Positions 30,123 to 37,882 of a stretch of 38,316 nucleotides of DNA are shown piece after piece. Numbering within the stretch: the first letter of the stretch is position 1; the number at the start of each line of letters is the position of its first letter. Origin of the DNA: Spirochaetota bacterium (GTDB taxonomy: Bacteria > Spirochaetota > Spirochaetia > Treponematales > Breznakiellaceae); the NCBI GenBank assembly GCA_023406985.1, contig JAEXTK010000033.1, positions 1 to 38,316 on the forward strand, given 5' to 3'. The notes below the pieces were generated by a model that saw only the letters and a program-made list of their open reading frames with translations, searched no databases and was not told the origin of the DNA. The position numbers and the translations under genes were made by a program.

Positions 30123-31235
30123 ATGAAAAGGATATTGCTCATCGGTTCGATTCTCGCGCTCGCGTTCTCTCTTTCCGCGTGTGGCGGCAAGGGCGGAACC
30201 ATCAAGATCGGCGTAGCGGGCGCCCATTCCGGCGACTTGGCCTCCTACGGCATTCCGTCGGTGCATGCCGCGGAACTCGTGGCGGAAGCGGTGAACGCGA
30301 AGGGCGGCATCAACGGCCGCAAGATCGAGCTGGTCGTCGAGGACGATCAGTGCAAGCCCGAGCTGGCGACGAACACCGCAGCCAAGCTCGTGAGCGCCGA
30401 GGTTTCGGCCGTCATCGGCCACATCTGCTCCGGCGCCACCAAGTCCGCGCTCGGTATCTACAAGGATTCCAAGCTCGTGACGATTTCTCCTTCCGCTACC
30501 AACCCTCCGCTCACCCAGAGCGGCGAGTATCCGAACTTCTTCCGCACCATCGCTCCGGATGACGCGCAGGCCAAGCTGGCCGTTTCCTTCATCAAGGACA
30601 AGCTCGGCCTCAAGAAGCTCGCGGTCCTCCATGACAAGGGCGACTACGGCAAGGGCTTCGCCGATCTCGCGAAGCAGTTCGCCGAAGAAGCGGGACTCCA
30701 GATCGTCCTCTTCGAGGGCGTGAACCCCGGCGCTCCGGACTATTCCGCTGTCGTGAACAAGATCGGCAACTCCGGCGCCGACGGCGTCGTGTGGGGCGGT
30801 TACCACCCCGAGGCTTCCAAGCTCGTCCAGCAGATGAAGGACAAGGGCATGAACATCCCCTTCGTCTCCGACGACGGCGTCAAGGACAACACCTTCATCG
30901 AGGTCGCCGGCAAGTACGCCGAAGGCGTCTACGCCACCGGCCCCACCGACACGAGCTCCAACCCGCTCGCGATCAAGGCCGTCGCGGATCACAAGGCCAA
31001 GTACGGCGATGAGCCCGGCGCCTTCTTCCTGAACGCCTACGCCGCTTCCATGGCCATCGTGAACGCCATCGAGAAGGCCAAGAGCACCGATTACGACGCG
31101 GTCACCAAGGCCCTCCGGTCCGAGTTCGTCGAGACTCCGCTCGGCAGCATCTCCTTCGATGAGAAGGGCGACGTCATCGGCTTCGGATTCTCGGTCTACC
31201 AGGTTCAGAACGGAGCTTACGTCGAACTGAAGTAA
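30123..31235 (+). CDS. livK: Branched-chain amino-acid ABC transporter binding lipoprotein
   Basis: The 370-residue protein starts with a lipoprotein signal: MKRILLIGSILALAFSLSAC, with the lipobox LSAC and lipidated Cys20. A periplasmic-binding-protein fold of the Leu/Ile/Val type follows (IKIGVAGAHSGDLASYG, GGINGRKIELVVEDDQC, VIGHICSGAT, VLHDKGDYGKGFADLAKQF). It would be anchored to the outer face of the inner membrane (spirochaete lipoprotein) and pass amino acids to LivHM. The frame is open upstream, but the promoter and the signal peptide fix the start at 30123. LivK-type substrates vary, so other amino acids or amides are possible. Confidence 0.93.
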   Translation: MKRILLIGSILALAFSLSACGGKGGTIKIGVAGAHSGDLASYGIPSVHAAELVAEAVNAKGGINGRKIELVVEDDQCKPELATNTAAKLVSAEVSAVIGHICSGATKSALGIYKDSKLVTISPSATNPPLTQSGEYPNFFRTIAPDDAQAKLAVSFIKDKLGLKKLAVLHDKGDYGKGFADLAKQFAEEAGLQIVLFEGVNPGAPDYSAVVNKIGNSGADGVVWGGYHPEASKLVQQMKDKGMNIPFVSDDGVKDNTFIEVAGKYAEGVYATGPTDTSSNPLAIKAVADHKAKYGDEPGAFFLNAYAASMAIVNAIEKAKSTDYDAVTKALRSEFVETPLGSISFDEKGDVIGFGFSVYQVQNGAYVELK

Positions 31236-31264
31236 GCGCCGGTTCGCGAAAGCACGATGTCACG

Positions 31265-31305
31265 GCCGTTCCGGTTGACGGACAACCGGAACGGCTCATT
31301 TTTTT
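31265..31305 (+). terminator. Stem-loop with T-run between livK and livH
   Basis: A perfect 13-bp stem GCCGTTCCGGTTG/CAACCGGAACGGC (31265-31277, 31283-31295, loop ACGGA) is followed by TCA and seven T residues. It should terminate or attenuate strongly after livK, keeping the binding protein in excess over the membrane genes. Between it and livH no good second promoter is seen; TATAGA/TATAAA boxes near 31318-31329 lack a -35. Confidence 0.85.
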
Positions 31306-31383
31306 GGAAAAGTATGGTATAGATATAAATCCGCATTTTCCGTCACAAACCGGACGGCGACGCAGGGGAGAAGGATTTGCAGC

Positions 31384-32286
31384 ATGGATTATTTTCTTAA
31401 GCTTTTCTTGAGCGGGACGGCGAAAGGTTCGATCTACGCGATGATCGCCCTCGGATACACGATGGTATACGGTATCGTTCAGCTCATCAACTTCGCGCAC
31501 GGCGAGGTGTACATGATCGGCGGCTTCACCGCCCTGATCGTCGGCGGGTTCCTCTTTTCTGCGGGCCTCCCGGTTCCTCTCGTGCTGCTTCTTTCCGTCG
31601 TCGCTGCGGTGATTTTTTCTTCCGCGTACGGCTTCACGATCGAGCGCCTGGCCTACAAGCCGCTGCGGAACAAGCCGCGGTTGTCCGCCCTCATCAGCGC
31701 CATCGGCATCTCCATGATCCTGCAGAACTTCGTGCTGTTGGTTCAGACCGAGAAGTATCTGCCGTTTCCTTCGTACTTGCCGGAATTCGCCTTCTTGAAG
31801 CCCGTCCGGGAGTACATCAACTCGACCCAGTTCATCATCCTGATCTCCACCGCGGTCATCATGATCCTGCTGACTTTCCTCATCAAGTTTACGCGGATCG
31901 GTAAGGCCATGCGGGCGACCGCGCAGGACAAGGATATGGCCCAGCTCGTCGGCGTCAACGTCAACCAGGTCATCTCGGTGACCTTCGTCATCGGTTCGGC
32001 GCTCGCCGCGATCGGCGGCGTCCTCATCTGTTCCTATATGGGTCAGATCAACTACTACATCGGCTTCGTCGCGGGCATCAAAGCCTTCGTCGCGGCGGTG
32101 CTCGGCGGGATCGGCTCCATACCCGGAGCGGTGCTCGGCAGCTTCATCCTGGGCTGGACCGAGAGCCTCGGGACCGGTTACATCTCCAGCGATTACGAGG
32201 ATGCGTTCGCCTTCGTTATCCTCATTCTCATTCTTATCGTGAAACCCGACGGGGTCCTCGGCAAGAACCAGAAACAGAAGGTGTAG
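31384..32286 (+). CDS. livH: Branched-chain amino-acid ABC transporter permease LivH
   Basis: The 300-residue hydrophobic protein has about eight membrane helices. It carries LivH landmarks: GSIYAMIALGYTMVYGIVQLINFAHGEVYMIG at the N-terminus, RIGKAMRATAQDKDMAQLVGVNVNQVISVTF (the EAA-like loop contacting the ATPases), and KAFVAAVLGGIGSIPGAVLGSFILGWTESLG near the C-terminus. It pairs with LivM as the membrane channel. GGGGAGAAGG lies upstream. It follows the livK stem-loop and is four bases before livM. Confidence 0.95.
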   Translation: MDYFLKLFLSGTAKGSIYAMIALGYTMVYGIVQLINFAHGEVYMIGGFTALIVGGFLFSAGLPVPLVLLLSVVAAVIFSSAYGFTIERLAYKPLRNKPRLSALISAIGISMILQNFVLLVQTEKYLPFPSYLPEFAFLKPVREYINSTQFIILISTAVIMILLTFLIKFTRIGKAMRATAQDKDMAQLVGVNVNQVISVTFVIGSALAAIGGVLICSYMGQINYYIGFVAGIKAFVAAVLGGIGSIPGAVLGSFILGWTESLGTGYISSDYEDAFAFVILILILIVKPDGVLGKNQKQKV

Positions 32287-32290
32287 TGCG

Positions 32291-33580
32291 ATGAATCGTA
32301 AAGCTCTCAAATCCGAATTGACGCAAGCCCTCGTTCAGGCCATCTGGTTCGTCGTGCTCCTGTTCCCCATGATGGTGATGAAAGTATCGGTCTCCGGCGG
32401 CAAGGCGTCCGTCCAATTCCGCTGGGCGTATCTGCCGGTGGTTGCGATCGCCGCCTTCATCCTCTCCTTCGTTTGGAACCGGGCGCTCGAGTGGAATGAA
32501 ACGCGCGGGGACAAGGCTGCGAAGCCGAGCCTCCTATCCAAGGCGAAGGCGCGCCTCGGCGCGTACGCGGAGAACAAGCTCGCCCGGAGGTCGCTGTTCG
32601 TCGCCTTAGCCCTGCTGGTGGCGGCGTATCCCTTCCTCCTCGGCATGTACCATACGAACATCATGATCACGGCGCTCATCTACGTGATCCTGGCGCTCGG
32701 CCTCAACATCGTCGTCGGGCAGGGCGGGTTGCTCAACCTCGGCTACGCCGCCTTCTTCGCGGTCGGCGCCTACACGTACGGGCTCCTCTGGAAGTACGCG
32801 GGGCCCGTCTTCGCGGCCGCGGGCATCGAGCCGGGTTGGCTCTTCTGGATCGCGCTTCCGTCCGCGGGCGTGCTCGCGGTCATCTGCGGCATCCTCCTGA
32901 GCCTTCCGGTCTTGCGCCTCCGCGGCGATTACCTGGCCATCATCACCTTGGCCTTCGGCGAGATCCTCCGCATGGTGCTCCAAAATTCGGGGGACCTCAC
33001 GGGCGGAGCCGCAGGCATCAGCCTCATTCCGCGCCCCTGGTTCTTCAACATCAGGCTGCCGCCGAAGCAGGCGGCGACCTACATCTACTACATCGTCGTC
33101 GTGCTGGTGCTCCTCACCGTCTTCATCGTGCGCCGCCTGGAGGATTCCCGCGTCGGCCGCGCCCTGGAAGCCATGCGCGAGGACGAGATCGCCTGCGAGG
33201 CCATGGGGATCAACCTGGTGAGGAACAAGCTCGCCACGTTCGCCCTCGGCGCGTTCTGGGCGGGAATCGCGGGGGTCGTGCTCGCCTCCCAGACCACGTA
33301 CATCAACCCCGACAGCTTCACGCTCTGGGAATCGATCATGATCCTCATGGCCGTCGTCATCGGCGGGACCGGCTCCATTCCCGGCGCGATCCTCGGCGCG
33401 ATGCTCCTCAAGCTCTTGCCCGAGTACTTCCGCCCCCTCGCCCAGTACCGCATGCTGATCTACGGAATCGCCATGATCGTGATCATCATCTTCAAGCCCG
33501 ACGGACTCATCCCGAGGAACCGCAAGAAATATACCTTCACGGAGACTTCCGGCGCCGCCGCTTCCGAGGTTCAGCCATGA
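32291..33580 (+). CDS. livM: Branched-chain amino-acid ABC transporter permease LivM
   Basis: The 429-residue protein is the longer permease. An N-terminal extension with two helices and a charged segment (ETRGDKAAKPSLLSKAKARLG) precedes the LivM core: ALGLNIVVGQGGLLNLGYAAFFAVGAYT, LRLRGDYLAIITLAFGEILRM, GRALEAMREDEIACEAMGINLVRNKL (ATPase contact loop) and GGTGSIPGAILGAMLLK. Length is close to E. coli LivM. Its stop overlaps the livG start by four bases (ATGA). Confidence 0.95.
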   Translation: MNRKALKSELTQALVQAIWFVVLLFPMMVMKVSVSGGKASVQFRWAYLPVVAIAAFILSFVWNRALEWNETRGDKAAKPSLLSKAKARLGAYAENKLARRSLFVALALLVAAYPFLLGMYHTNIMITALIYVILALGLNIVVGQGGLLNLGYAAFFAVGAYTYGLLWKYAGPVFAAAGIEPGWLFWIALPSAGVLAVICGILLSLPVLRLRGDYLAIITLAFGEILRMVLQNSGDLTGGAAGISLIPRPWFFNIRLPPKQAATYIYYIVVVLVLLTVFIVRRLEDSRVGRALEAMREDEIACEAMGINLVRNKLATFALGAFWAGIAGVVLASQTTYINPDSFTLWESIMILMAVVIGGTGSIPGAILGAMLLKLLPEYFRPLAQYRMLIYGIAMIVIIIFKPDGLIPRNRKKYTFTETSGAAASEVQP

Positions 33581-34365
33581 CAGAGAACAAGACCAAACTA
33601 CTCGAGATCGACGACCTCTCCATGGTGTTCGGCGGCCTCCGCGCCATCGACCGCGTCTCCATGCACATCAATGAGGGCGAAATCGCCGCCCTCATCGGAC
33701 CGAACGGCGCGGGCAAGACGACGATCTTCAACTGCATCACCGGCGTGTACAAACCGACGGAGGGCGCGATTTCCATCCAGCGTTCCGGCCAAAAGAAGGA
33801 ACGCATCGACGGCCTCAAGCCGCACCTCATCAACCACAAGGGGCTCGCGCGGACCTTCCAGAACATCCGACTCTTCAACAACATGAGCGTGTTGGAGAAC
33901 GTCATGATCGGGCGCCACAACTCGCTCAAGGCCGGCATCCTGCACGCCATCGTCCGCGACAAGCGGACGCGCGAGGAGGAGCAGCGTCTCTTGGAGGAGA
34001 GCTACACCATCCTCAAGAAGATGCAGCTGGAGAAATTCGTCAACGAGATGGCGCGCAACCTTCCGTACGGCGCGCAGCGGCGCCTCGAGATCGCGCGCGC
34101 CCTCGCGACCGATCCCTTCCTCCTCCTCCTCGATGAGCCGGTGGCGGGCATGAACCCCCATGAAACCAAGGAACTCGAAGAGACCATCAACCTGATACGC
34201 GAGCAGGAGAAGGTGACGATCCTGCTCATCGAGCACGACATGAGCCTCGTGATGAACGTTTCCGAACGCATCTACGTGCTCGATTACGGTCAGCTCATCG
34301 CCGAGGGAACGCCGCACGAGATCAAGAGCAATCCCGACGTGATCAAGGCGTATTTAGGAGAATAA
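33577..34365 (+). CDS. livG: Branched-chain amino-acid ABC transporter ATPase LivG
   Basis: The 262-residue protein is a cytoplasmic ABC ATPase. It has Walker A GPNGAGKT (residues 41-48), Q-loop region ARTFQNIRLFNNMSVLENV, a LivG-type degenerate signature LPYGAQRRLEIARAL, Walker B LLLLDEP and the switch His in IEHDMSLVM. The C-terminal segment YGQLIAEGTPHEIKSNPDVIKAYLGE is the LivG/LptB-type tail. The ATG at 33577 overlaps the livM stop; a longer frame reading back through livM is spurious. Confidence 0.96.
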   Translation: MTENKTKLLEIDDLSMVFGGLRAIDRVSMHINEGEIAALIGPNGAGKTTIFNCITGVYKPTEGAISIQRSGQKKERIDGLKPHLINHKGLARTFQNIRLFNNMSVLENVMIGRHNSLKAGILHAIVRDKRTREEEQRLLEESYTILKKMQLEKFVNEMARNLPYGAQRRLEIARALATDPFLLLLDEPVAGMNPHETKELEETINLIREQEKVTILLIEHDMSLVMNVSERIYVLDYGQLIAEGTPHEIKSNPDVIKAYLGE

Positions 34366-34366
34366 G

Positions 34367-35080
34367 ATGGCTTTGATGGAACTGAAGAATATTTGCACCT
34401 ACTACGGGAACATCCAGGCCCTGAAAAACATCTCGCTCTCGGTCAACGAGGGCGAGATCGTCACGCTCATCGGCGCCAACGGCGCCGGCAAGACGACCAC
34501 CCTCATGTCGATCTGCGGCATCACGCAGGTGCGGAGCGGCGAGATCCTGCTGGAGGGGAAAGACATCTCCCGCGAGCCGACCCACCGGATCGTGCAGATG
34601 GGCATCTCCCAGGTCCCCGAGGGGCGGCGCATATTCCCCCAGCTCACCGTCCTGGAGAACCTGGACATGGGCGCCTTCCTCAGGGACGACAAGGAGGGAC
34701 TCAAGAAGGACCTCGACGAGGTCTTCTCGTTGTTCCCCCGCCTCGCGGAGCGGCGCAACCAGCCGGGCGGCACCCTGAGCGGCGGCGAGCAACAGATGCT
34801 CGCCATCTCGCGGGCCCTCATGGCGCGGCCGCGCATCCTGCTGCTGGACGAACCGTCCCTCGGCCTCGCGCCGCTCATCGTCCAGCACATCTTCGAGATC
34901 ATCAAGCGGATCAACGAGGAGCGCAAGACCACGATCTTCCTCGTGGAGCAGAACGCGAACATGGCCCTCAAGATCGCCCACAAGGGCTACGTGCTCCAGA
35001 ACGGCGTGATCAAGATGTCCGACAGCTCGGATCGCCTGCTCGCCAACGAGGAAGTCCGCAAGGCTTACCTCGGCCTTTGA
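34367..35080 (+). CDS. livF: Branched-chain amino-acid ABC transporter ATPase LivF
   Basis: The 237-residue protein has Walker A GANGAGKT (residues 36-43), a full LSGGEQQMLAISRALM signature, Walker B ILLLDEPSLGLAP and the switch His-replacement region FLVEQNANMAL typical of LivF. It forms the heterodimeric ATPase with LivG. The ATG at 34367 has AGGAG placed in the last codons of livG; a second ATG three codons later is possible. It is one base after livG. Confidence 0.96.
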   Translation: MALMELKNICTYYGNIQALKNISLSVNEGEIVTLIGANGAGKTTTLMSICGITQVRSGEILLEGKDISREPTHRIVQMGISQVPEGRRIFPQLTVLENLDMGAFLRDDKEGLKKDLDEVFSLFPRLAERRNQPGGTLSGGEQQMLAISRALMARPRILLLDEPSLGLAPLIVQHIFEIIKRINEERKTTIFLVEQNANMALKIAHKGYVLQNGVIKMSDSSDRLLANEEVRKAYLGL

Positions 35081-35195
35081 CTTGCGATAGCGCCGGATCG
35101 GCTTTATAACGGAAGGGGGCGCGAGCGCGCCCGGGGACGCCGGAATCGCCGCGGAAGCGGCCGTTCCGGTTTTCCAACTTGAGAGGAGGTTCACC

Positions 35196-35840
35196 GTGAA
35201 CGTCGGCCGCTGTATGACGAAGAATCCCGTTACCATTTCTCCCGATGTTTCCGTCCCCGACGCCCAGGCCCTGATGCGGCGGGAGAAGATCCATCGGCTC
35301 CCGGTGCTCGACAAGGCGGGGAAGCTGCTCGGCATCGTCACCTCCTCCGACCTCATCCACGCGTCGGCCTCTTCGGCGACCTCCCTGGACATCTACGAGC
35401 TCAACTACCTCATCTCCAAGCTCAAGGTCGAGACGGTGATGACCAAGAAGCCGCTCTCGGTCTCCGAGGACCTTCCCATCGAGGAAGCGGCGCGCATCAT
35501 GGCGGACAACAACATCTCCGGCTTGCCCGTGCTGCGCGGCGAGGTCCTCATCGGCATCATCACGGAATCCGATCTCTTCAAGCTGTTCATCGAGCTCTTC
35601 GGGGCGCGGCACGTGGGCGTGCGCCTCACGGTCCTGATGCCGGAAAAGAAGGGCGAACTCGCCGCGCTGGCCGGAGCCATCGCGAAGGCGGGCGGGAACA
35701 TCGTGTCCCTCGCCACCTTCGACGGCGAAGACCCGACGAATTCCTACTGCACCCTGAAGGTGGAAGACCTGAGCCGGCAAGCGCTCGTGGACGCGGTGAC
35801 GCCCTTCGTGGACCGGGTGGTGGACGTCCGGGAAAGTTAG
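35196..35840 (+). CDS. CBS-CBS-ACT domain protein (AcuB-like)
   Basis: The 214-residue soluble protein has two CBS motifs: residues about 1-57 with MTKNPVTISPDVSVPDAQALMRREKIHRLPVLDKAGKLLGIVTSSDL, and about 77-130 with VMTKKPLSVSEDLPIEEAARIMADNNISGLPVL...GIITESDL. A C-terminal ACT-like domain (about 140-214, VLMPEKKGELAALAGAIAKAGGNIVSLATF) follows. CBS pairs usually bind adenine nucleotides and ACT domains bind amino acids. The GTG start has GAGAGGAGG upstream. It lies 115 bases after livF, and a small hairpin, GGGCGC-GAGC-GCGCCC, is in between. It may sense transported amino acids and energy state, but its target is unknown. Confidence 0.85.
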   Translation: MNVGRCMTKNPVTISPDVSVPDAQALMRREKIHRLPVLDKAGKLLGIVTSSDLIHASASSATSLDIYELNYLISKLKVETVMTKKPLSVSEDLPIEEAARIMADNNISGLPVLRGEVLIGIITESDLFKLFIELFGARHVGVRLTVLMPEKKGELAALAGAIAKAGGNIVSLATFDGEDPTNSYCTLKVEDLSRQALVDAVTPFVDRVVDVRES

Positions 35841-37882
35841 TTCAGGGTCTGGATCGAGAAGACCGAGGGGATACCGCGTAGATTCTTGAGGACCTTCTTG
35901 AGGTCGTCGCGGTCCTCGAGCTCCATGGTGAAGAAGCCCGTGAGGCGGCTCGCCGCGTTCTCCTCCAGCCTGCCTTCGATGAGGTGTCCCTGGTTCTTGC
36001 GGACGGCGCCTTCGATCTCCGAGAAGAGGTCGGACGAGCGCCGGGCCTCCACCCGGAAGCGTTTGACCAGGTGCGATTCGGCGTTCTCCCACTCCACATC
36101 GATTTTCCGCTCGGCGAAGTCGGGAATGTTCGCGACGTTCCGGCAGGTGCGGCGGTGCACGATGATGCCCCGTCCGCGTGAGACGTAGCCGATGATGGGG
36201 TCGCCGGTCACCGGGGCGCAGCATTTGGCGAAGCGGATCATCATGTTCCGCTCGTCCTCCACGCGTACCTGGAGGACCCCGTGCTGGGTGTCCGACCCGT
36301 GGAGCACGGTCTGGATGGGTTCGTCCGCTTTGGCCGCGGCCGTCTGGGCCGCGGTCGCCGCCGCCTGCGCGTCCGCGATCGCCTGGGTTTGCGCCGCCTT
36401 CTTCTTGGCGACGATATTCTTCTCTATGATGAGGCTGTCGTCGTTCGCCTGGAGCCAGGCGCGGATCTTGCTCCGCGCCTTGGACGTCCGCACCGCGCGC
36501 AACCAGTTGAGGTGGGGCCGCGCGTTCTGGGAGGTGAGGATCTCCACGACCTGGGTGTTCTTGAGCTCGGCGGTGAGCGGTACGATGGCGCCGTCGGCCT
36601 TGGCGCCCGCGCAACGCTCGCCGATGGCCGAGTGGATGTGGTAGGCGAAATCGATGGGCGTGGAGCCCGCGGGCAACTCGATGACTTTCCCCTGCGGGGT
36701 GAATACGTAGATGGAGTCCTTGAGGAGCTCCCGCTTGATGTCTTCCAGGAAGGTCGCTGAGGCATTGGCCGCGCCGCCCTCCAGGCTCTTCCAATCCTTG
36801 AGCCGGTTGACGATGGAGAGGTCCTCCACGCGGACGAGCTCGCTCGTGCTGCCCTTCTTGTAGAGCCAGTGGCTCGCGACGCCGTACTCGGCGATCCGGT
36901 GCATCTCCCAGGTGCGGATCTGGATCTCGATGAGTTTCCCGTCGAAGCTCATGACCGTCGTGTGGAGACTCCGGTAGCCGTTCGCCTTCGGCATGGCGAT
37001 GTAGTCCTTGAAGCGCCCGTCGATGGGTTTCCAGAGGCGATGGACCGTCCCGAGGAGGGTATAGCAATCGTCGTCCAGGTCGCAGAGGATGCGGATGCCG
37101 AGGAGGTCGAAGAGCTCCTCCGCGCCCTTGTTGCGCTTCCGCATCTTCTGGTAGATCGAGTAAAAATGCTTGGCGCGCGAACTCACCGTGATGCGGATGC
37201 CGACCGCGGCGGCCTCGCGGTAGATGGCCTCCTGGACCCGGTCCAGGAATTCGGCCCGTTCGCCCTTCTTCTGAGCGACGATGCCCTTGATCTGATCGTA
37301 GGCGTCGCGGTTGAGGTGTTTCAGCGAGAGATCCTCGAGCTCGTCCTTCATCCACGAGATGCCGAGCCGGTCCGCGAGCGGCGCGTAGATGTCCAGGCAT
37401 TCCTGCGCGATGGCCTTCTGCCGCTCCGGCGGCAGGAACTGCAGGGTCCGCATGTTGTGGAGCTTGTCGGCGAGCTTGATGAGGATGACCCGGATGTCCT
37501 GCACCATGGCGAAGAGCATCTTCCGGATGCTCTCCGCCTCCGCGAGGGTCTTGTTCTTGGCGGAAAGGTCGGCGATCTTGGTGACCCCGTCCACCATGAG
37601 CGCGACGTCGGCGCCGAACCGGTTCGCGATGTCGTCGCGGTTCGCGGTCGTGTCCTCTATGGAGTCGTGGAGGAGGGCGGCGGCCACGGTATCCGCGTCC
37701 AGCTTGTTGTCGATGAGGATCTCCGCGACGCCGAGCGGATGCACCAGGTAGGGTTCTCCCGAAGCCCGCTTCTGGTCGACGTGGAGTTCGTCGGCCCAGG
37801 CGGCCGCGGCGAGGATGCGGCCGCGGTCCTCTTCGGGATAGGCGTTGGTTTTTTCCGCGAAGGCCGAGAGGAGCTCGTTCAT
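35837..37882 (-). CDS. rel: Bifunctional (p)ppGpp synthetase/hydrolase (Rel/SpoT family)
   Basis: The 681-residue protein has the long RSH layout. The HD hydrolase domain has His48, the HDSIED motif (72-77) and LADKLHNMR (138-145). The synthetase domain has SRAKHFYSIYQKM, Asp259 and Glu319 in EIQIRT. A TGS domain (about 385-445, VFTPQGKVIELPAGSTPIDFAY) follows, then an Ala-rich linker, and a C-terminal ACT domain (about 605-681). The loop before NGYRSLHT reads RFKD (290-293), the RxKD form of bifunctional Rel rather than the ExDD form of monofunctional RelA. Both catalytic sites look intact. It makes and degrades the starvation alarmone. Its start overlaps the prmC stop, and its stop overlaps the CBS-ACT stop on the other strand. 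Confidence 0.95.
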   Translation of the reverse strand: MNELLSAFAEKTNAYPEEDRGRILAAAAWADELHVDQKRASGEPYLVHPLGVAEILIDNKLDADTVAAALLHDSIEDTTANRDDIANRFGADVALMVDGVTKIADLSAKNKTLAEAESIRKMLFAMVQDIRVILIKLADKLHNMRTLQFLPPERQKAIAQECLDIYAPLADRLGISWMKDELEDLSLKHLNRDAYDQIKGIVAQKKGERAEFLDRVQEAIYREAAAVGIRITVSSRAKHFYSIYQKMRKRNKGAEELFDLLGIRILCDLDDDCYTLLGTVHRLWKPIDGRFKDYIAMPKANGYRSLHTTVMSFDGKLIEIQIRTWEMHRIAEYGVASHWLYKKGSTSELVRVEDLSIVNRLKDWKSLEGGAANASATFLEDIKRELLKDSIYVFTPQGKVIELPAGSTPIDFAYHIHSAIGERCAGAKADGAIVPLTAELKNTQVVEILTSQNARPHLNWLRAVRTSKARSKIRAWLQANDDSLIIEKNIVAKKKAAQTQAIADAQAAATAAQTAAAKADEPIQTVLHGSDTQHGVLQVRVEDERNMMIRFAKCCAPVTGDPIIGYVSRGRGIIVHRRTCRNVANIPDFAERKIDVEWENAESHLVKRFRVEARRSSDLFSEIEGAVRKNQGHLIEGRLEENAASRLTGFFTMELEDRDDLKKVLKNLRGIPSVFSIQTLN

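Noticed and set aside
35010..37400. Second minus-strand frame of about 800 codons overlapping rel and the CBS-ACT gene
   Set aside because: It overlaps most of rel in another frame, and its N-terminal part repeats rel codons out of frame (Arg/Gly/Pro-rich). It is a shadow.
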